This document shows positions 1 through 10,650 of a DNA stretch of 64,000 nucleotides, in pieces. Positions within the stretch are counted from its first letter, which is position 1; every line of letters begins with the position of its first letter. The stretch is from contig CM036753.1 in the NCBI GenBank assembly GCA_020796225.1, positions 85,284,941 through 85,348,940 on the forward strand, in the 5' to 3' direction. A program made the translations under genes and the position numbers. The notes under the pieces were generated by a model. It saw only the letters and a program-made list of their open reading frames with translations. It was not told the DNA's origin and did not search any database. The stretch is from Arion vulgaris (lineage: Eukaryota > Mollusca > Gastropoda > Stylommatophora > Arionidae).

Positions 1-215
1 CATTTAGAGACACCGCTCAGTCGTAAAGAGTAACGATTTAGAGACACCTTCCAGTCGTAAAGATGAGCGTTTAGGAACACATTTCAGTCGTACAGATGAG
101 CGTTTAGAAACACATTCCAGTCGTAAAGATGAGCGTTTTAGAAACACATTCCAGTCGTAAAAAATGAGCGTTTAGAAACACCTTCCAGTCGTAAAGATGA
201 GCGTTTTAGAGATAC
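1..215. repeat. 33-34 bp tandem array (left edge)
   Basis: About six imperfect copies of a unit of the form gagcgtttagaaacacattc followed by cagtcgtaaagat. Units differ by single substitutions and 1-base indels. The array begins before the window, so its true size is unknown. No coding potential. Confidence 0.9.
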
Positions 216-659
216 TGACAAGACAAGTTCTACGTGATTTGATGACCAGAACCAACTAACACAAGGATAAAAATTCATTAAATTTCGCTTAGTGTAATTC
301 TTAGAGTGCCGCTAGAAAATTATTCTAGACTGAGGAGTAAAGGACCCTTGTCCATGTTGTTAACAGTGCGCATTTTGGAGATTTGATTGTGCCACCGAAA
401 AAAAAACCAAAAGCTGATTTATCGTAGCATGAAACCGACCCTCATGACTGACAGATCGATGTTCTAGCAACTTGACAGCCCGCAGCTCACAATTAAATCT
501 TTTCGACATCATAGCCCATGCTTGAGGTTGTATGATTAAAAAATTTGTTTCAAAATTAAGGAGAAAAGAAAATTAATTTTGGAATACAGCACCAGGCAGG
601 GCGTATTTAGCAAGAAACTAATTAAAGAAATTATTGTCAGGAAACTTTTCCCATAAAAC
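216..659. other. unassigned AT-rich spacer
   Basis: No open frame, RNA or repeat is recognised here. The last 60 bases (aagaaact, aagaaatt, aggaaact) resemble the A-rich array that starts near 838. Confidence 0.5.
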
Positions 660-835
660 TATTTGGCTGAAATCGGATGCACGTGTCCTAAACATGTACA
701 AGTCTATGCGTTTAGAGGCCTATCAAACCAATGTGCAACGTATACACGTTCTTGGCAAAGATCAAACATATCACAAAGAGTGATTAAAATTGGTTGTAAA
801 GAACGAACGCAAAGAAGACGAAGAAGAAGACATAA
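660..835 (+). mobile_element. SINE-5 fragment (3' part)
   Basis: This stretch matches 11621-11775 almost base for base: gctgaaatcggatgcac, then caacgtatacacgttcttgg, then gaacgaacgcaaagaaga. It is also homologous to the reverse complements of 31060-31330, 49362-49620, 60630-60880 and 62720-62965. It ends in a GAA-rich tail. The 5' half is missing. It abuts the A-rich array at 838. Confidence 0.75.
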
Positions 836-837
836 AA

Positions 838-1235
838 CTATGTGCAACAAACTATTTACAAGAAACTATCTACAAAAAAACAACTATCTATAAGAAACTA
901 TTGTCAAAAAACTATTCGCAAGAAACTGTTCACAAGAAACTATTTGCAACAAAAACTATTCACAAAAAACGATTTGGAACAAAAACTATTCACAAGAAAC
1001 TGTTCACAAGAAATTATTTTCTCCCAAAAACTGTTCACAAGAAATTATTTTCTTCAAACTTTCAAAGAAATTATTTTCTTCAAAACTGTTAAAAGAAACT
1101 ATTCCCCCAAAGAAAACAAAACTCCAAACTGTTCAAAAGAAATTATCCCCTTTCACCCCCTTTCACCCCCCACACACACAAAAAATTGTTCACAAGAAAT
1201 TATTTCCCCCAAAAAAAAACCAGTTCACAAGAAAT
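838..1235. repeat. degenerate A-rich tandem repeat
   Basis: Repeated words such as cacaagaaactatt and cacaagaaattattt occur at irregular 15-25 base spacing. The overlapping open frames in several phases are a consequence of the low-complexity repeat and are not genes. Confidence 0.8.
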
Positions 1236-1241
1236 TATGAC

Positions 1242-1319
1242 ATACTGCTTCATTGCTACTAATGTCGCGTCCCAGTTGATATACTGCTTCATTGCTACTA
1301 ATGTCGCGTCCCAGTTGAT
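1242..1319. repeat. 39-bp perfect tandem duplication
   Basis: Two identical 39-base copies (1242-1280 and 1281-1319), each starting atactgcttcattgctacta and ending ccagttgat. The identity implies a recent duplication or recent homogenisation. Confidence 0.95.
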
Positions 1320-1499
1320 ATTCTCTTATCATGATTCGAAATGAGTAGAAATCCTATGAAGAAACAAACCTGGATTGCGTATTTTAATTTCAGTTTGTTT
1401 GTAAAATTGCCTTGAAACGATTATTTTATGCTATGAAAGAAATCGAGGTTTCCATAGTTTTAAAACATACGTCGTCAAATCTTGTGTATATATTAATGT

Positions 1500-1740
1500 G
1501 TACCGTAGACTTCCGGAAACGTTTATAGCAAATTGTAAACAAACTTAGAAACTCTCGATGAAATTAGCGTGTTTTCGATTTTTCGAAAAGCTTCGGTGCT
1601 ACCTATTTCAAACTATGACAGGTAGCATCCCGACATCAAAACAAACATATCCTATACATTTCAGCTAAATCTGTTCTGTAGTTTCTGAGTCTATAGGTAG
1701 CAAACAAACAGACAAACATCCATTTATATATATATAGTAG
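1500..1740 (+). mobile_element. probable dispersed-element 3' end with TATA tail
   Basis: The run tttcagctaaatctgttctg, then gtttctgagtctataggtag, then caaacaaacagacaaacatc ends in a short (TA)n. It resembles 3' ends of transposable elements widespread in invertebrates, by memory of the pattern only. The left boundary is not visible and the class is not resolved. Confidence 0.45.
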
Positions 1741-1962
1741 ATTTTCATTTTTGTAAGGTGTGACAATTGTTTAAAAAAATTGCTTTCTTTAACTTTTCAG
1801 TAAATAATCTTTAATTTAGTAATTAATATTTAATTAAAGTAAGTAAAAGAGGCAACATGCTGATGAAGTGAGCAAGAACAAATAATATTATTATAATATC
1901 TGGTTCAAACAACGCCCTAGACGTAATAAATCACAGATATAAATACTTATAATCATATAAAC

Positions 1963-2275
1963 CAGTGTTATCCAACGTTTTTATATGTTGGAGCGCATCT
2001 TATTAATGACTAAGGAGGCGTGAGCGCCGCGTGGTGTTCGCAATAATAATAATATCAATAAAGTTATATTAATAGTAACATTAATAAAAATAATAATAGT
2101 GGAAATCTTAATCCTGAATAAATTTTTTTTTTTTTTAAATTACAATGGTTACGAAAAAAAAAACCTGAAACATACTGTTATTGAGAATTATTGTTCTTGA
2201 AATTCTGGTTAGTGTTAAAGCAAATGACTTCAGTAATGTATCATGCTGGCGCCATGGCGCTCGCCAACGACGATC
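1963..2275 (-). mobile_element. hAT-like non-autonomous element N3 (decayed)
   Basis: The left end cagtgttatccaacg is the reverse complement of the right terminus of the intact copy at 37067-37405. The inner blocks (ttaatgactaaggaggcg; ctggcgccatggcgctcgcc) also match that copy inverted. The far terminal inverted repeat has decayed, so no target duplication can be read. Confidence 0.7.
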
Positions 2276-2544
2276 ATCAAAATGAATCAAAAAGTTGTAT
2301 TCAAAATTAATGTCGAGCTTCAAACTTCAGCTAAAATAGTAGACAAACAAATAGACAATTTCCAACAGTTAAAAAATAAAGTCTGAAATGATTGCTTAAA
2401 TCCCATTTTCGGTCCTCTGTCTCTATACAGTGACAATATTTTGTGATAAAAAAAGACATGTTTGGAGTAATAATAGATACCATATATTATAAACTTTACT
2501 AGCTATCAGAAGCTTAATTAGATGTTATAAACTTCACTATACAT

Positions 2545-2935
2545 TATAAGACTCATAAATTGCAAACATTCATCAACTGGTGTCTGCGTAGAATAGAGGG
2601 AATAAGATGGTATGATAGGATCACAAATGAGGAACTTATGGAGAGAACAAGACAGATTCCAGTGAACAAACAGGTTCAAAAAAAGACACTGGCGCTGGAT
2701 AGAACACACTTTGTGAAAACCTGAGGGGAATATAAGAAGAAGGGTCCTTGCCTGGAACCCACAGGGACAGCGAAAGAAGGGAGGCCGAGAAATACATGGA
2801 GACGAGATTTGGAGGCAGAGATCAACAATATAAAGAAGAGCTGAGGGAGCTGCAGGAGGTAGCTAGAGATAGGAAAACTTGGCATGACTTGGTTGAGGGC
2901 CTATGCCCCAATCCGGGGTAAAAAGGCAAAGAGAG
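2545..2935 (+). pseudogene. LINE C-terminal remnant (RTE-like)
   Basis: Conceptual translation with frame changes gives blocks typical of the extreme C-terminus of RTE-like LINE polyproteins: WCLRRIEGIRWYDRITNEEL, then LALDRTHF, then GRPRNTWRRDLEAEINNIKK, then TWHDLVEGLCPNPG. Stops and frameshifts interrupt it. Catalytic reverse transcriptase motifs are absent. A second copy of the family lies inverted at 20965-21235. Confidence 0.75.
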
Positions 2936-2980
2936 AGAGAATATTTACAAAATATCAGTACAGTCACATGTTTTCCAGAC

Positions 2981-3106
2981 ATTGAGCGACCTTGTAGACT
3001 GGACATCAGTTTGAAGCGCATCATAGGTTCTCACTTTATACTCATTGAGCGACCTTGTAGACTGGACATCAGTTTGAAGCGCATCATAGGTTCTCACTTT
3101 ATACTC
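2981..3106. repeat. 63-bp perfect tandem duplication
   Basis: Two identical copies (2981-3043 and 3044-3106) beginning attgagcgaccttgtagact and ending cactttatactc. The open frame across it only reflects the 63-base (21-codon) period. Confidence 0.95.
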
Positions 3107-3224
3107 ATACGGCAACTACTTCCTAAGATAAAATAACTGTCATGTCCTGTCAGTTCTCATACTAAAATAAACTGGCATATGCTGTCCGTCACATATTAAA
3201 ATAATTTGTGTCATTTCCTGTCAG

Positions 3225-3638
3225 TTAATACATGCACATATTGTTTGTTGGTGGTTAAAGTTTAGATGGAGAACAGCTGTCTTATATTTCGTTCAGAAAT
3301 ATCTGCCTTTATTGGCTTAGGGGATAGTGACTCGGTCTATTAACCTCGACGTTCTGAGTTCGAATCACGCTGAGGACAGTTTAGTAGCAAATTGTTTCGC
3401 GTGGATTTTTACAAAAGAAAGATGGCACCACCCGTTCAGAAAGAAATGGCAAACTACTGAATGTAATAATGCCTAGAAAAATCACAAACAGCGTTAAAAA
3501 CTGGGGTTGATTCGTAAAGTGCTGTAAAGGATATGCAATTAACTTTTTTAATACATGCGCACATATTGTTTGTTGGTGGTTAAAGTTTAGCTAGAGAGTA
3601 GCTGTCATATATTTCGTTTAGAAATATCTGCCTTTATT
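3225..3638. repeat. about 90-bp direct repeats bracketing a SINE
   Basis: Bases 3225-3313 and 3548-3638 are near-identical direct repeats (ttaatacatgc, acatattgtttgttggtgg, agaaatatctgcctttatt). They flank the tRNA-headed SINE-7 at 3314-3547. The end of the repeat, agaaatatctgcctttatt, is also part of the 66-bp unit of the array that follows. Either a SINE landed between two tandem copies, or the duplication followed the insertion. Confidence 0.85.
3314..3547 (+). mobile_element. SINE-7 (tRNA-headed)
   Basis: A tRNA-like head is followed by ctgagttcgaatcacgctg, which contains a B-box-like GTTCGAATC. The body (caccacccgttcagaaag, aatggcaaactactg) aligns with the reverse complement of 61385-61625. 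The 3' end, ctgtaaaggatatgca, matches the 3' end of the LINE remnant at 26840-27372 (ctataaaggatatgca), as expected for a SINE using that LINE's machinery. Confidence 0.7.
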
Positions 3639-4350
3639 ATGTCATCTAATATCTCAAGAACGAGTGTAGAATCAACATCATTTTTAGAAATATCTTCCTT
3701 TATTATGTCATCTAATATCTCAAGAACGAGTGTAGAATCGTCATCATTTTTAGAAATATCTTCCTTTATTATGTCATCTAATATCTCAAGAACGAGTGTA
3801 GAATCGTCATCATTTTTAGAAATATCTGTCTTTATTATGTCATCTAATATCTCAAGAACGAGTGTAGAATCAACATCATTTTTAGAAATATCTGCCTTTA
3901 TTATGTCATCTAATATCTCAAGAACGAGTGTAGAATCAACATCATTTTTAGAAATATCTGCCTTTATTATGTCATCTAATATCTCAAGAACGAGTGTAGA
4001 ATCGACATCATTTTTAGAAATATCTGCCTTCATTGTATCATCTAATATCTCAAGAACGATTGTAGAATCGACATCATTTTTAGAAATATCTGCCTTTATT
4101 ATGTCATCTAATATCTCAAGAACGATTGTAGAATCAACATCATTTTTAGAAATATCTGCCTTTATTATGTCATCTAATATCTCAAGAACGAGTGTAGAAT
4201 CGTCATCATTTTTAGAAATATCTGTCTTTATTATGTCATCTAATATCTCAAGAACGAGTGTAGAATCGACATCATTTTTAGAAATATCTGCCTTTATTAT
4301 GTCATCTAATATCTCAAGAACGATTGTAGAATCGACATCATTTTTGTTGT
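3616..4350. repeat. 66-bp tandem array
   Basis: About eleven copies of a 66-base unit: atgtcatctaatatctcaag, aacgagtgtagaatcgacat, catttttagaaatatctgcc, tttatt. The period is 22 codons, so both strands stay open for hundreds of bases (22-residue peptide repeat on +, a related one on -). Variant sites such as aacgag/aacgat and tcaaca/tcgaca/tcgtca are scattered across copies. I see no sign of protein-level selection. Confidence 0.95.
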
Positions 4351-4385
4351 TACATATATTCTTATATTTTAAAATATGGTTATAA

Positions 4386-4930
4386 TTTGATAAGTTACAA
4401 TTACAAAGATACCGTAATTTTCTTAAATTACTCTACTTATACCTTTTTCTTGATATTTTTTACACGACATAATTATTGTGTCCCTGTAAATTATATTTTA
4501 TAGTAATTGCATAGGCGTATCTTAAATTGTCGATTAGGGAGATTTCTACAATTGTTGCAAGATAATTCAGAACGCTTCCTTTTTGCATATATATATTTAG
4601 CAAATAACAATATTTGTTGGATGAAGCATTCATAAATTATTTGTATTCCCTTAATCAGAGTCTGACGTGTCTAAGAGATTGATAAAACACCCTTGGTTGA
4701 TCGACGACAAATTGTTTTTTGCCATTATTTCTTTCTGTAGTTTGGTCATGGTTATCACACTCATCACGATAATCTTTGTGTCTATTTATGATATCGCATC
4801 AGAGACAAGTTTCTTGACATCACACAGTTTGAAATTTGTTATTTCAGATGTTACTTGCTCTTTAACATTAGTTTTATTGGACTTACGTGTGAATGAACAG
4901 TGGCACTGTAAACACTTATGAACTTTCCTA
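4386..4930. other. unassigned spacer
   Basis: AT-rich with a short (TA)n near 4585. A 4667-4921 + open frame with a hydrophobic stretch has no recognised domain and no supporting signal. I do not call it a gene. Confidence 0.4.
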
Positions 4931-4934
4931 TTAA

Positions 4935-5370
4935 CTTATCAAGATGAAATTTCTTTGTCGTGTCTCTGATTTCATATCTCTGGGAGTCATGGACAATAAC
5001 ACACACAGATCGAAAAATCTCTGAGGGCCACAGAGATGTGGTTGTACAGAAGAGTGATGAGAATCCCATGAGCTGTAAAATGACTAATGTGGAGGTGTTG
5101 AATGAGGTCAAGACACAGAGAATACTTATTGTCAGTATAAGAAAAAGGAAGTCATCATTTTTCGGGCATGTCATGAGAGGTTTATAGCACATTGTAACAA
5201 CCGTTAAATTTTAGGGAAGACGAGACAGAGGAAGACAAAGAGAGAAAATTATGGATAGCCTGATTTCATGGCAAGGAAGAGCGTCAATATCTGAGATGAT
5301 AGTAAACACCCGAGAGAGAGATTTGTGGAGATCCATGATCGTCTACGCCTGCCAGCACGCACCTGATGCT
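4935..5370 (+). pseudogene. LINE C-terminal remnant
   Basis: Translation gives a degraded LINE C-terminal pattern: KMTNVEVLNEVKTQRILIVS, IRKRKSSFFGHVMRGL, GRRDRGRQREKIMDSLISW and RERDLWRSMIVYACQHAPD. These sit in more than one frame, with stops between them. The order NEEVL / T.R.LI..IRKRQ...GH.MR / GR.RGRQR...DSL..W / R..W..MI matches C-terminal tails of LINE polyproteins. The reverse transcriptase core is absent. Confidence 0.75.
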
Positions 5371-5429
5371 GATGTCTCTGATTTTAAATGGACAATATTT
5401 CTGGTTTTAGGTACATTTCATTAAACTTA

Positions 5430-6400
5430 TCTAAGAATAATGTATCTTCTTGTGAGTTACATCTTTATTGCATCTTTTGTACTTAATGACTTCGCTACTT
5501 TATCGTCTTGTGTTACAGCATTGTGACATGATATATTGTCTGTTATCAGACGAGAAGGTCTAACTCAAGTACAGAAGAATAGTTTTCTTGATCCAATCTT
5601 TAAATATATGATCGTTCGTCTCTGTGTGATAATATCGATTGTCTGTCAACTTTGAAAAGTAAACTAGTTCAGCATTCTTCACTAACTCATTATGTCTGCT
5701 ACCTGCATATGCTATTATTATGTGTTGTTCATGTATGTTTGGTACACATCTATTTATCGTTTCATCTACTGCCTGCATAACTTCTCATTGATGTAGGGAA
5801 CATTGGTCCATGTTTCATACACAAACACAATAGCGTAACGTTCTTTCATCATTTCTCTTACCTCATGTAAATACTTGTTTCTCTGGGATGAGGTGTCTAT
5901 TGTGAAGTGGTTAAGACTTTTGCCTGTGATTATGACGGTTGTGGGCTCGAATCCCGAACTGAATCATATGTGCATTTTTCATAGACTCCTAGAATTGTTG
6001 CCATAGCTACGGAATTCGTGTTGTGTGCAATACTCTCGACAGGTGGCGGGCCATTTCTGCGGAGAGGGACAGAACCAGATGGGGTAAAACCCGGTGCAAT
6101 GAAGTTAATCCTTCACATTTGGGCCATTTGAAGACTTTTTCCTCTTACGGCTGCTAAATATGACTACTCATAAATGATATTACTTCTGTCTGTATACTTT
6201 CAAAGTGTGAAACCAGCACTTATGGCAGTTTTCCATAATTTACATTTGAATACATCAATATCATTTTCGTTCTCAGCCAAATCTTTAAACTCCATGATGT
6301 CACTGTTTCTTTCGAGTCAAATATTTTTTTCTAATTTGTCTTCGGGTAATTTCTTTGCCAAAACTATCTAAAGTTTTTTTTTTCTTGCTATTTTGTCTTT
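5430..6400 (-). pseudogene. decayed DDE-superfamily transposase, split by a SINE
   Basis: Reading leftwards, the upstream exon-like block gives KDLAENENDIDVFKCKLWKT, AISAGF, then YTDRSNIIYE and SYLAAVR. SINE-1 (5887-6125) then interrupts. Beyond it RNKYLHEVREMMKERYAIVF and VYETWTNVPYINEK follow, then HIIIAYAGSRHNELVKNAEL, VYFSKLTDNRYYHTETNDHI and FKDWIKKT. After a frameshift, TDNISCHNAVTQDDKVAK follows. The family normally reads YLDETW in the first catalytic block; here it is FVYETW, so the Asp is lost. The second Asp (TDN) survives out of frame. The C-terminal third is missing. Resemblance is to Tc1/mariner-type DDE_3 endonucleases with a hairy YLR..R KY.R motif; exact superfamily is not settled. 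Confidence 0.7.
5887..6125 (+). mobile_element. SINE-1 copy inserted in the transposase pseudogene
   Basis: Head: attgtgaagtggttaagac (A-box-like) and gtgggctcgaatcccgaac (B-box-like). Body: attgttgccatagctacgga, attcgtgttgtgtgcaatac, caggtggcgggccatttctg, ggtgcaatgaagttaatcct. It aligns with the copies at 11301, 28548 and 32488. Flanks show a probable imperfect 12-bp target duplication (acttgtttctct / actttttcctct). It splits the transposase reading frame between SYLAAVR and RNKYLHEV. Confidence 0.85.
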
Positions 6401-6571
6401 CGTGAAAGTGGATTCAATATTCTGGCACCCAGCGATACAACAGCCGTTTACTTCAACTTAGCTCAAGCATTATTTTCTTCTCTGTTTTAAGTTTAATGAT
6501 AAAGACTCCAACTTTACATTCTCTACAAAAATATTGGTACATCCTCCATGCGATAGTCCAATGGTTTGCTG

Positions 6572-6900
6572 CAGCGTTGTCCAACGCTGTCCCAACTGGC
6601 GTCATGGCGTCCGTGTCAAACATCCCTGGCTAACATCAATGGCTAACATCCCTCAAGAAAACAAATGTTTCTGAATAATAATTTGATTCATTTTTTTTTT
6701 CATAAGCACAATATTTTTAAAAAATGTAACGTTTAGTCAGAATTAAGTTTTGATCTATTATTATTTTTCCTTCATGTTACTATTAATATTATTTTATTAT
6801 TATTAGTAGTAGTATTACTATTGAAATTGCTACATTACACCCGCGCATCCACAATCATTAGTCAGATGTACCCTAATATATAAAACGTTGCATAACATTG
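6572..6900 (+). mobile_element. hAT-like non-autonomous element N3
   Basis: Left end cagcgttgtccaacgctg and right end acgttgcataacattg are imperfect inverted repeats. Internal blocks match 37067-37405 in order: ggcgtcatggcgtccgtg, the TTA-rich middle, and catccacaatcattagtcag. Flanking 8-mers (gtttgctg / gtctggag) agree at 5 of 8 bases, consistent with an old target duplication. No transposase is encoded. Confidence 0.75.
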
Positions 6901-7781
6901 GTCTGGAGTGGAGAATTTGATGCCAAATCTCATTGTAGACTACACAAAATTAAATGTCAGTAGTACACGTCTCTGAACATGTATAAATTACTTATGGTGA
7001 CGTAGGTTCCCAAAACGTTATTTTACATCGTGAAACATTTAATTCGTCTTATTTGAGGGTCTGACCTTTTTTTAAAAAAAACACAAGGAAACTGATGTGT
7101 GTACAAATGTTCACAACGAATAATTACTAGGGAGATAGTGTAAAATATTGAAAAGACCATCATAGGAAATTGTTCTTGTTTTTGTATACCACAAATAAAC
7201 CTAAAAAGAAAACCAGCAGTCAGATGTCACTAAAAGGATTAACCATAATAATATCAAGATTTCATGTGTACAATTTAAACAAAAATGCAATACAAGGACA
7301 ACATAAACGACAACAAGATAAATCATACAGATCCTTCTTTCCTTTCGTTCGCTTGAAATGTTGTCTAAACATTCAACAATGTCTCTTGTGTAAGATTCAC
7401 TTCTTTTGAAGCTCGCACAGAGGCTGTCGTTTAACAGCAATCTTCAGTTTCTTATCATGCACTTTAAAGGTGTTAGCGAAGAAGGTGATCTTCACACAGT
7501 ACTACCACGCTCATTAATTCATATTAAAACTGACACTAATGGTATGCACTTAAGTGTTCTGTTAATTTACCACTATTGACAGTTTTCTGCACCCTTGGAC
7601 ACGGACGCATACATTTGCGCACGGTCAAGAATGTTTTCCCTGGTTTAACCTACATTTTCTGACGTGACAAAATGCCTCACTTGATGTAGATAACAATCTT
7701 TAGATTGCACTAGAGGTTTGTGTTTTTATATTTAATTCTATCTTACTGAGTTCTTTCCAGCACTTTACTTGTTCCTCAATA
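6901..7781. other. unassigned spacer
   Basis: Open frames of about 79 codons occur on both strands near 7170-7440, but they overlap each other and have no recognisable domain. Nothing else stands out. Confidence 0.4.
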
Positions 7782-7920
7782 TAAGGGAAGACTGCAGTAA
7801 AACTAGGTAGCAAAGGCGAAACACGTAAACACAAAGTGTTATAGTTTTACAAAGTACAAAAACAATTGACAGCAACATTTCGACATCTGGACATATTTTC
7901 ATTTTAAGAATGTTGGGGAT
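7782..7920. mobile_element. fragment of the 60230-60420 repeat family
   Basis: ataagggaagactgcagtaa, gcgaaacacgtaaacacaaa and tatagttttacaaagtac match 60235-60300 closely. The block cagcaacatttcgacatctg corresponds to the hammerhead-like stretch of that copy but is further decayed. The fragment runs directly into the 18/19-bp array at 7924, which may have grown from its edge. Confidence 0.65.
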
Positions 7921-7923
7921 TTA

Positions 7924-9266
7924 TTGTCTGACTGTATATGTTTTGTCTGACGTATATGTTTTGTCTGACTGTATATGTTTTGTCTGACTGTAAATGTTTT
8001 GTCTGACTGTATATGTTTTGTCTGACTGTAAATGTTTTGTCTGACTGTATATGTTTTGTCTGACTGTATATGTTTTGTCTGATTGTATATGTTTTGTCTG
8101 ACTGTATATGTTTTGTCTGGCGTATATGTTTTGTCTGACTGTAAATGTTTTGTCTGACTGTATATGTTTTGTCTGACTGTATATGTTTTGTCTGACTGTA
8201 TATGTTTTGTCTGACTGTATATGTTTTGTCTGACTGTATATGTTTTGTCTGGAGTATATGTTTTGTCTGACTGTATATGTTTTGTCTGACTGTATATGTT
8301 TTGTCTGACTGTATATGTTTTGTCTGGCGTATATGTTTTGTCTGATTGTATATGTTTTGTCTGACTGTATATGTTTTGTCTGGCGTATATGTTTTGTCTG
8401 GCGTATATGTTTTGTCTGGCGTATATGTTTTGTCTGACTGTATATGTTTTGTCTGGAGTATATGTTTTGTCTGACTCTATATGTTTTGTCTGGCGTATAT
8501 GTTTTGTCTGACTGTATATGTTTTGTCTGGCGTATATGTTTTGTCTGGCGTATATGTTTTGTCTGGCGTATATGTTTTGTCTGACTCTATATGTTTTGTC
8601 TGACTCTATATGTTTTGTCTGACTGTATATGTTTTGTCTGACTCTATATGTTTTGTCTGACTGTATATGTTTTGTCTGGCATATATGTTTTGTCTGACTG
8701 TATATGTTTTGTCTGACTGTATATGTTTTGTCTGGCGTATATGTTTTGTCTGGAGTATATGTTTTGTCTGGCGTATATGTTTTGTCTGACTGTATATGTT
8801 TTGTCTGACTGTATATGTTTTGTCTGGAGTATATGTTTTGTCCGACTGTATATGTTTTGTCTGACTGTATATGTTTTGTCTGACTGTATATGTTTTGTCT
8901 GGCGTATATGTTTTGTCTGACTGTATATGTTTTGTCTGACTGTATATGTTTTGTCTGACTGTATATATTTTGTCTGACTGTATATGTTTTGTCTGACTGT
9001 ATATGTTTTGACAGACTGTATATGTTTTGTCTGACTGTAAATGTTTTGTCTGACTGTATATGTTTTGTCTGACTGTATATGTTTTGTCTGACTGTATATG
9101 TTTTGTCTGACTGTATATGTTTTGTCTGACTGTAAATGTTTTGTCTGGCGTATATGTTTTGTCTGGCGTATATGTTTTGTCTGACTGCATATGTTTTGTC
9201 TGACTGTATATGTTTTGTCTGACTGTATATGTTTTGTCTTACTGTATATGTTTTGTCTGGCGTATA
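7924..9266. repeat. 18/19-bp tandem array with two unit lengths
   Basis: About 72 copies of tatatgttttgtctgactg (19 bp), interspersed with tatatgttttgtctggcg or ctggag (18 bp). There are point variants such as tgtaaatg, gactct and one tttgacagac. Three 19-bp units make 57 bases, so overlapping frames stay open on both strands (for example QSDKTYTVRQNIYS repeats on -). These are periodicity artefacts, not proteins. Confidence 0.95.
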
Positions 9267-10085
9267 CGAAATGTGAATTCTTGTTCCCTTCTTTTGTATC
9301 CTTGCTTAATAAAAGACTTGTATTGGACACGTTACTATATATTCTTTGTTTACTTAGTAAAACTATACTACTTGGTTTTTACATGTTTTCCTTTGACTTG
9401 TTCCTCACATCTTTTACCATATTTGTTATGTGTCTGTGGAGACTGCCAACAGCAGAGTCTAACGTATGTATGTTTTTTTAATGGAACGTTAGAGCTACAA
9501 TGTGTATGCTAACATGCCGTAACACAGTTATTGCTGAATAAAGGAACATAGTTCAGTGGATATATAGTCTTATAACTATTTAATATTATAACAATATACA
9601 TAATTCCTTTATAATGTGTTTCTCGGTTAGTTTAGGCGGGTTACTATGACAATTTTCAACTGAGTAATAAAGATAGAAACTTGCCTGGCGATGTGGCCAT
9701 GTTGTGTTCTTCTAGTTGGGTTGAAAAAAGAAATTGTTTCCATGACAGGAAGAATCACTGATCAAGATCAGATCACGTCCACGTTATGATGATTGAGACA
9801 CATGTCTTAACGGTCCGGCTATCAGATGAACTAATTTTTATTGAATATAATTATACAAAACCCAGAATATCATGAATTTTCTCAGCTATTCTGCTCTCAT
9901 CACCATCATCATCATCATTATCATGTGCTTTTTTTGCTAGCGTTGGCGATCACGGATCTTTATATTTCTCTCTTCCCAGCATCGGTGATCAATTCCGTTG
10001 TTGATTCACTTCCATGTGATCATTAAATGTCGTCTAGCACATTCTCTCCACCGTCGTCGACGAAATATAAACTATCTTATTTGTC
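9267..10085. other. unassigned spacer
   Basis: No gene or dispersed element recognised. A short (CAT)n lies near 9897-9925. Confidence 0.4.
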
Positions 10086-10098
10086 AAAGCACCTTAAT

Positions 10099-10420
10099 GT
10101 GGATCGCCGAAAGTGAAGTTGATAACACGCTGTGCATATGACTACGTGCCGCAGAAAGGCCAGAGTTCGAGGCCAGTTTGGATCGATGCCAATTTTAATC
10201 GAAGCAAAATTCTCTGAGAATACGGCATGTAGTCGGACTACATGAAACCCTGATCCTTTATTTGGGAATTTAAATTACAAGTGCTTCTGACGTCGGAGTT
10301 GGGGTCACCTGAACGGCGCGGGACACTGGTGATAAGGAAAGCAAGATTTACGCAACAATTTGTCATAATCGTCATATTAGGTACATAACTGCGCATGAAT
10401 TCATAGTGAACGAAAACAAT
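10099..10420 (+). mobile_element. SINE-8 with perfect 13-bp target duplication
   Basis: The 13-mer aaagcaccttaat occurs at 10086-10098 and again at 10421-10433, exactly flanking 322 bases. The insert starts with a tRNA-like head: aagtgaagttgataacacg as a possible A-box region and cagagttcgaggccagtttg carrying a B-box-like GTTCGAGGCC. That combination is the signature of a SINE. No second copy is seen in the window. Confidence 0.7.
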
Positions 10421-10650
10421 AAAGCACCTTAATATCATTATACTTTCAGTATATCTAAATTTATTTATTTTTCAAACAGAAATTAACTTCTTATGAATTC
10501 GTGTTTTTCTGAAAGATATTTAAACTTTGATAAAGTGTTCCGCTTTTTAGTTAGCTTGTTTGTGATATCTTCTTCAAGATTGTATTTATTTGATTTGTAG
10601 TTTGAATTGTGTTTATTATATTTGTCAGATTCGATTGAAAACATACAGAA

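Noticed and set aside
3605..4385. Overlapping 142- and 248-codon frames on opposite strands
   Set aside because: A 66-bp (22-codon) tandem repeat keeps both strands open; no domain, no start context, variation not biased to third positions.
4667..4921. Small membrane protein gene
   Set aside because: Hydrophobic stretch only; no homology recognised, neighbour of degraded LINE, no promoter or splice evidence.
8606..9330. 194- and 228-codon frames in the 18/19-bp array
   Set aside because: Periodicity artefact; 3 x 19 bp = 57 bases without stops in every phase.
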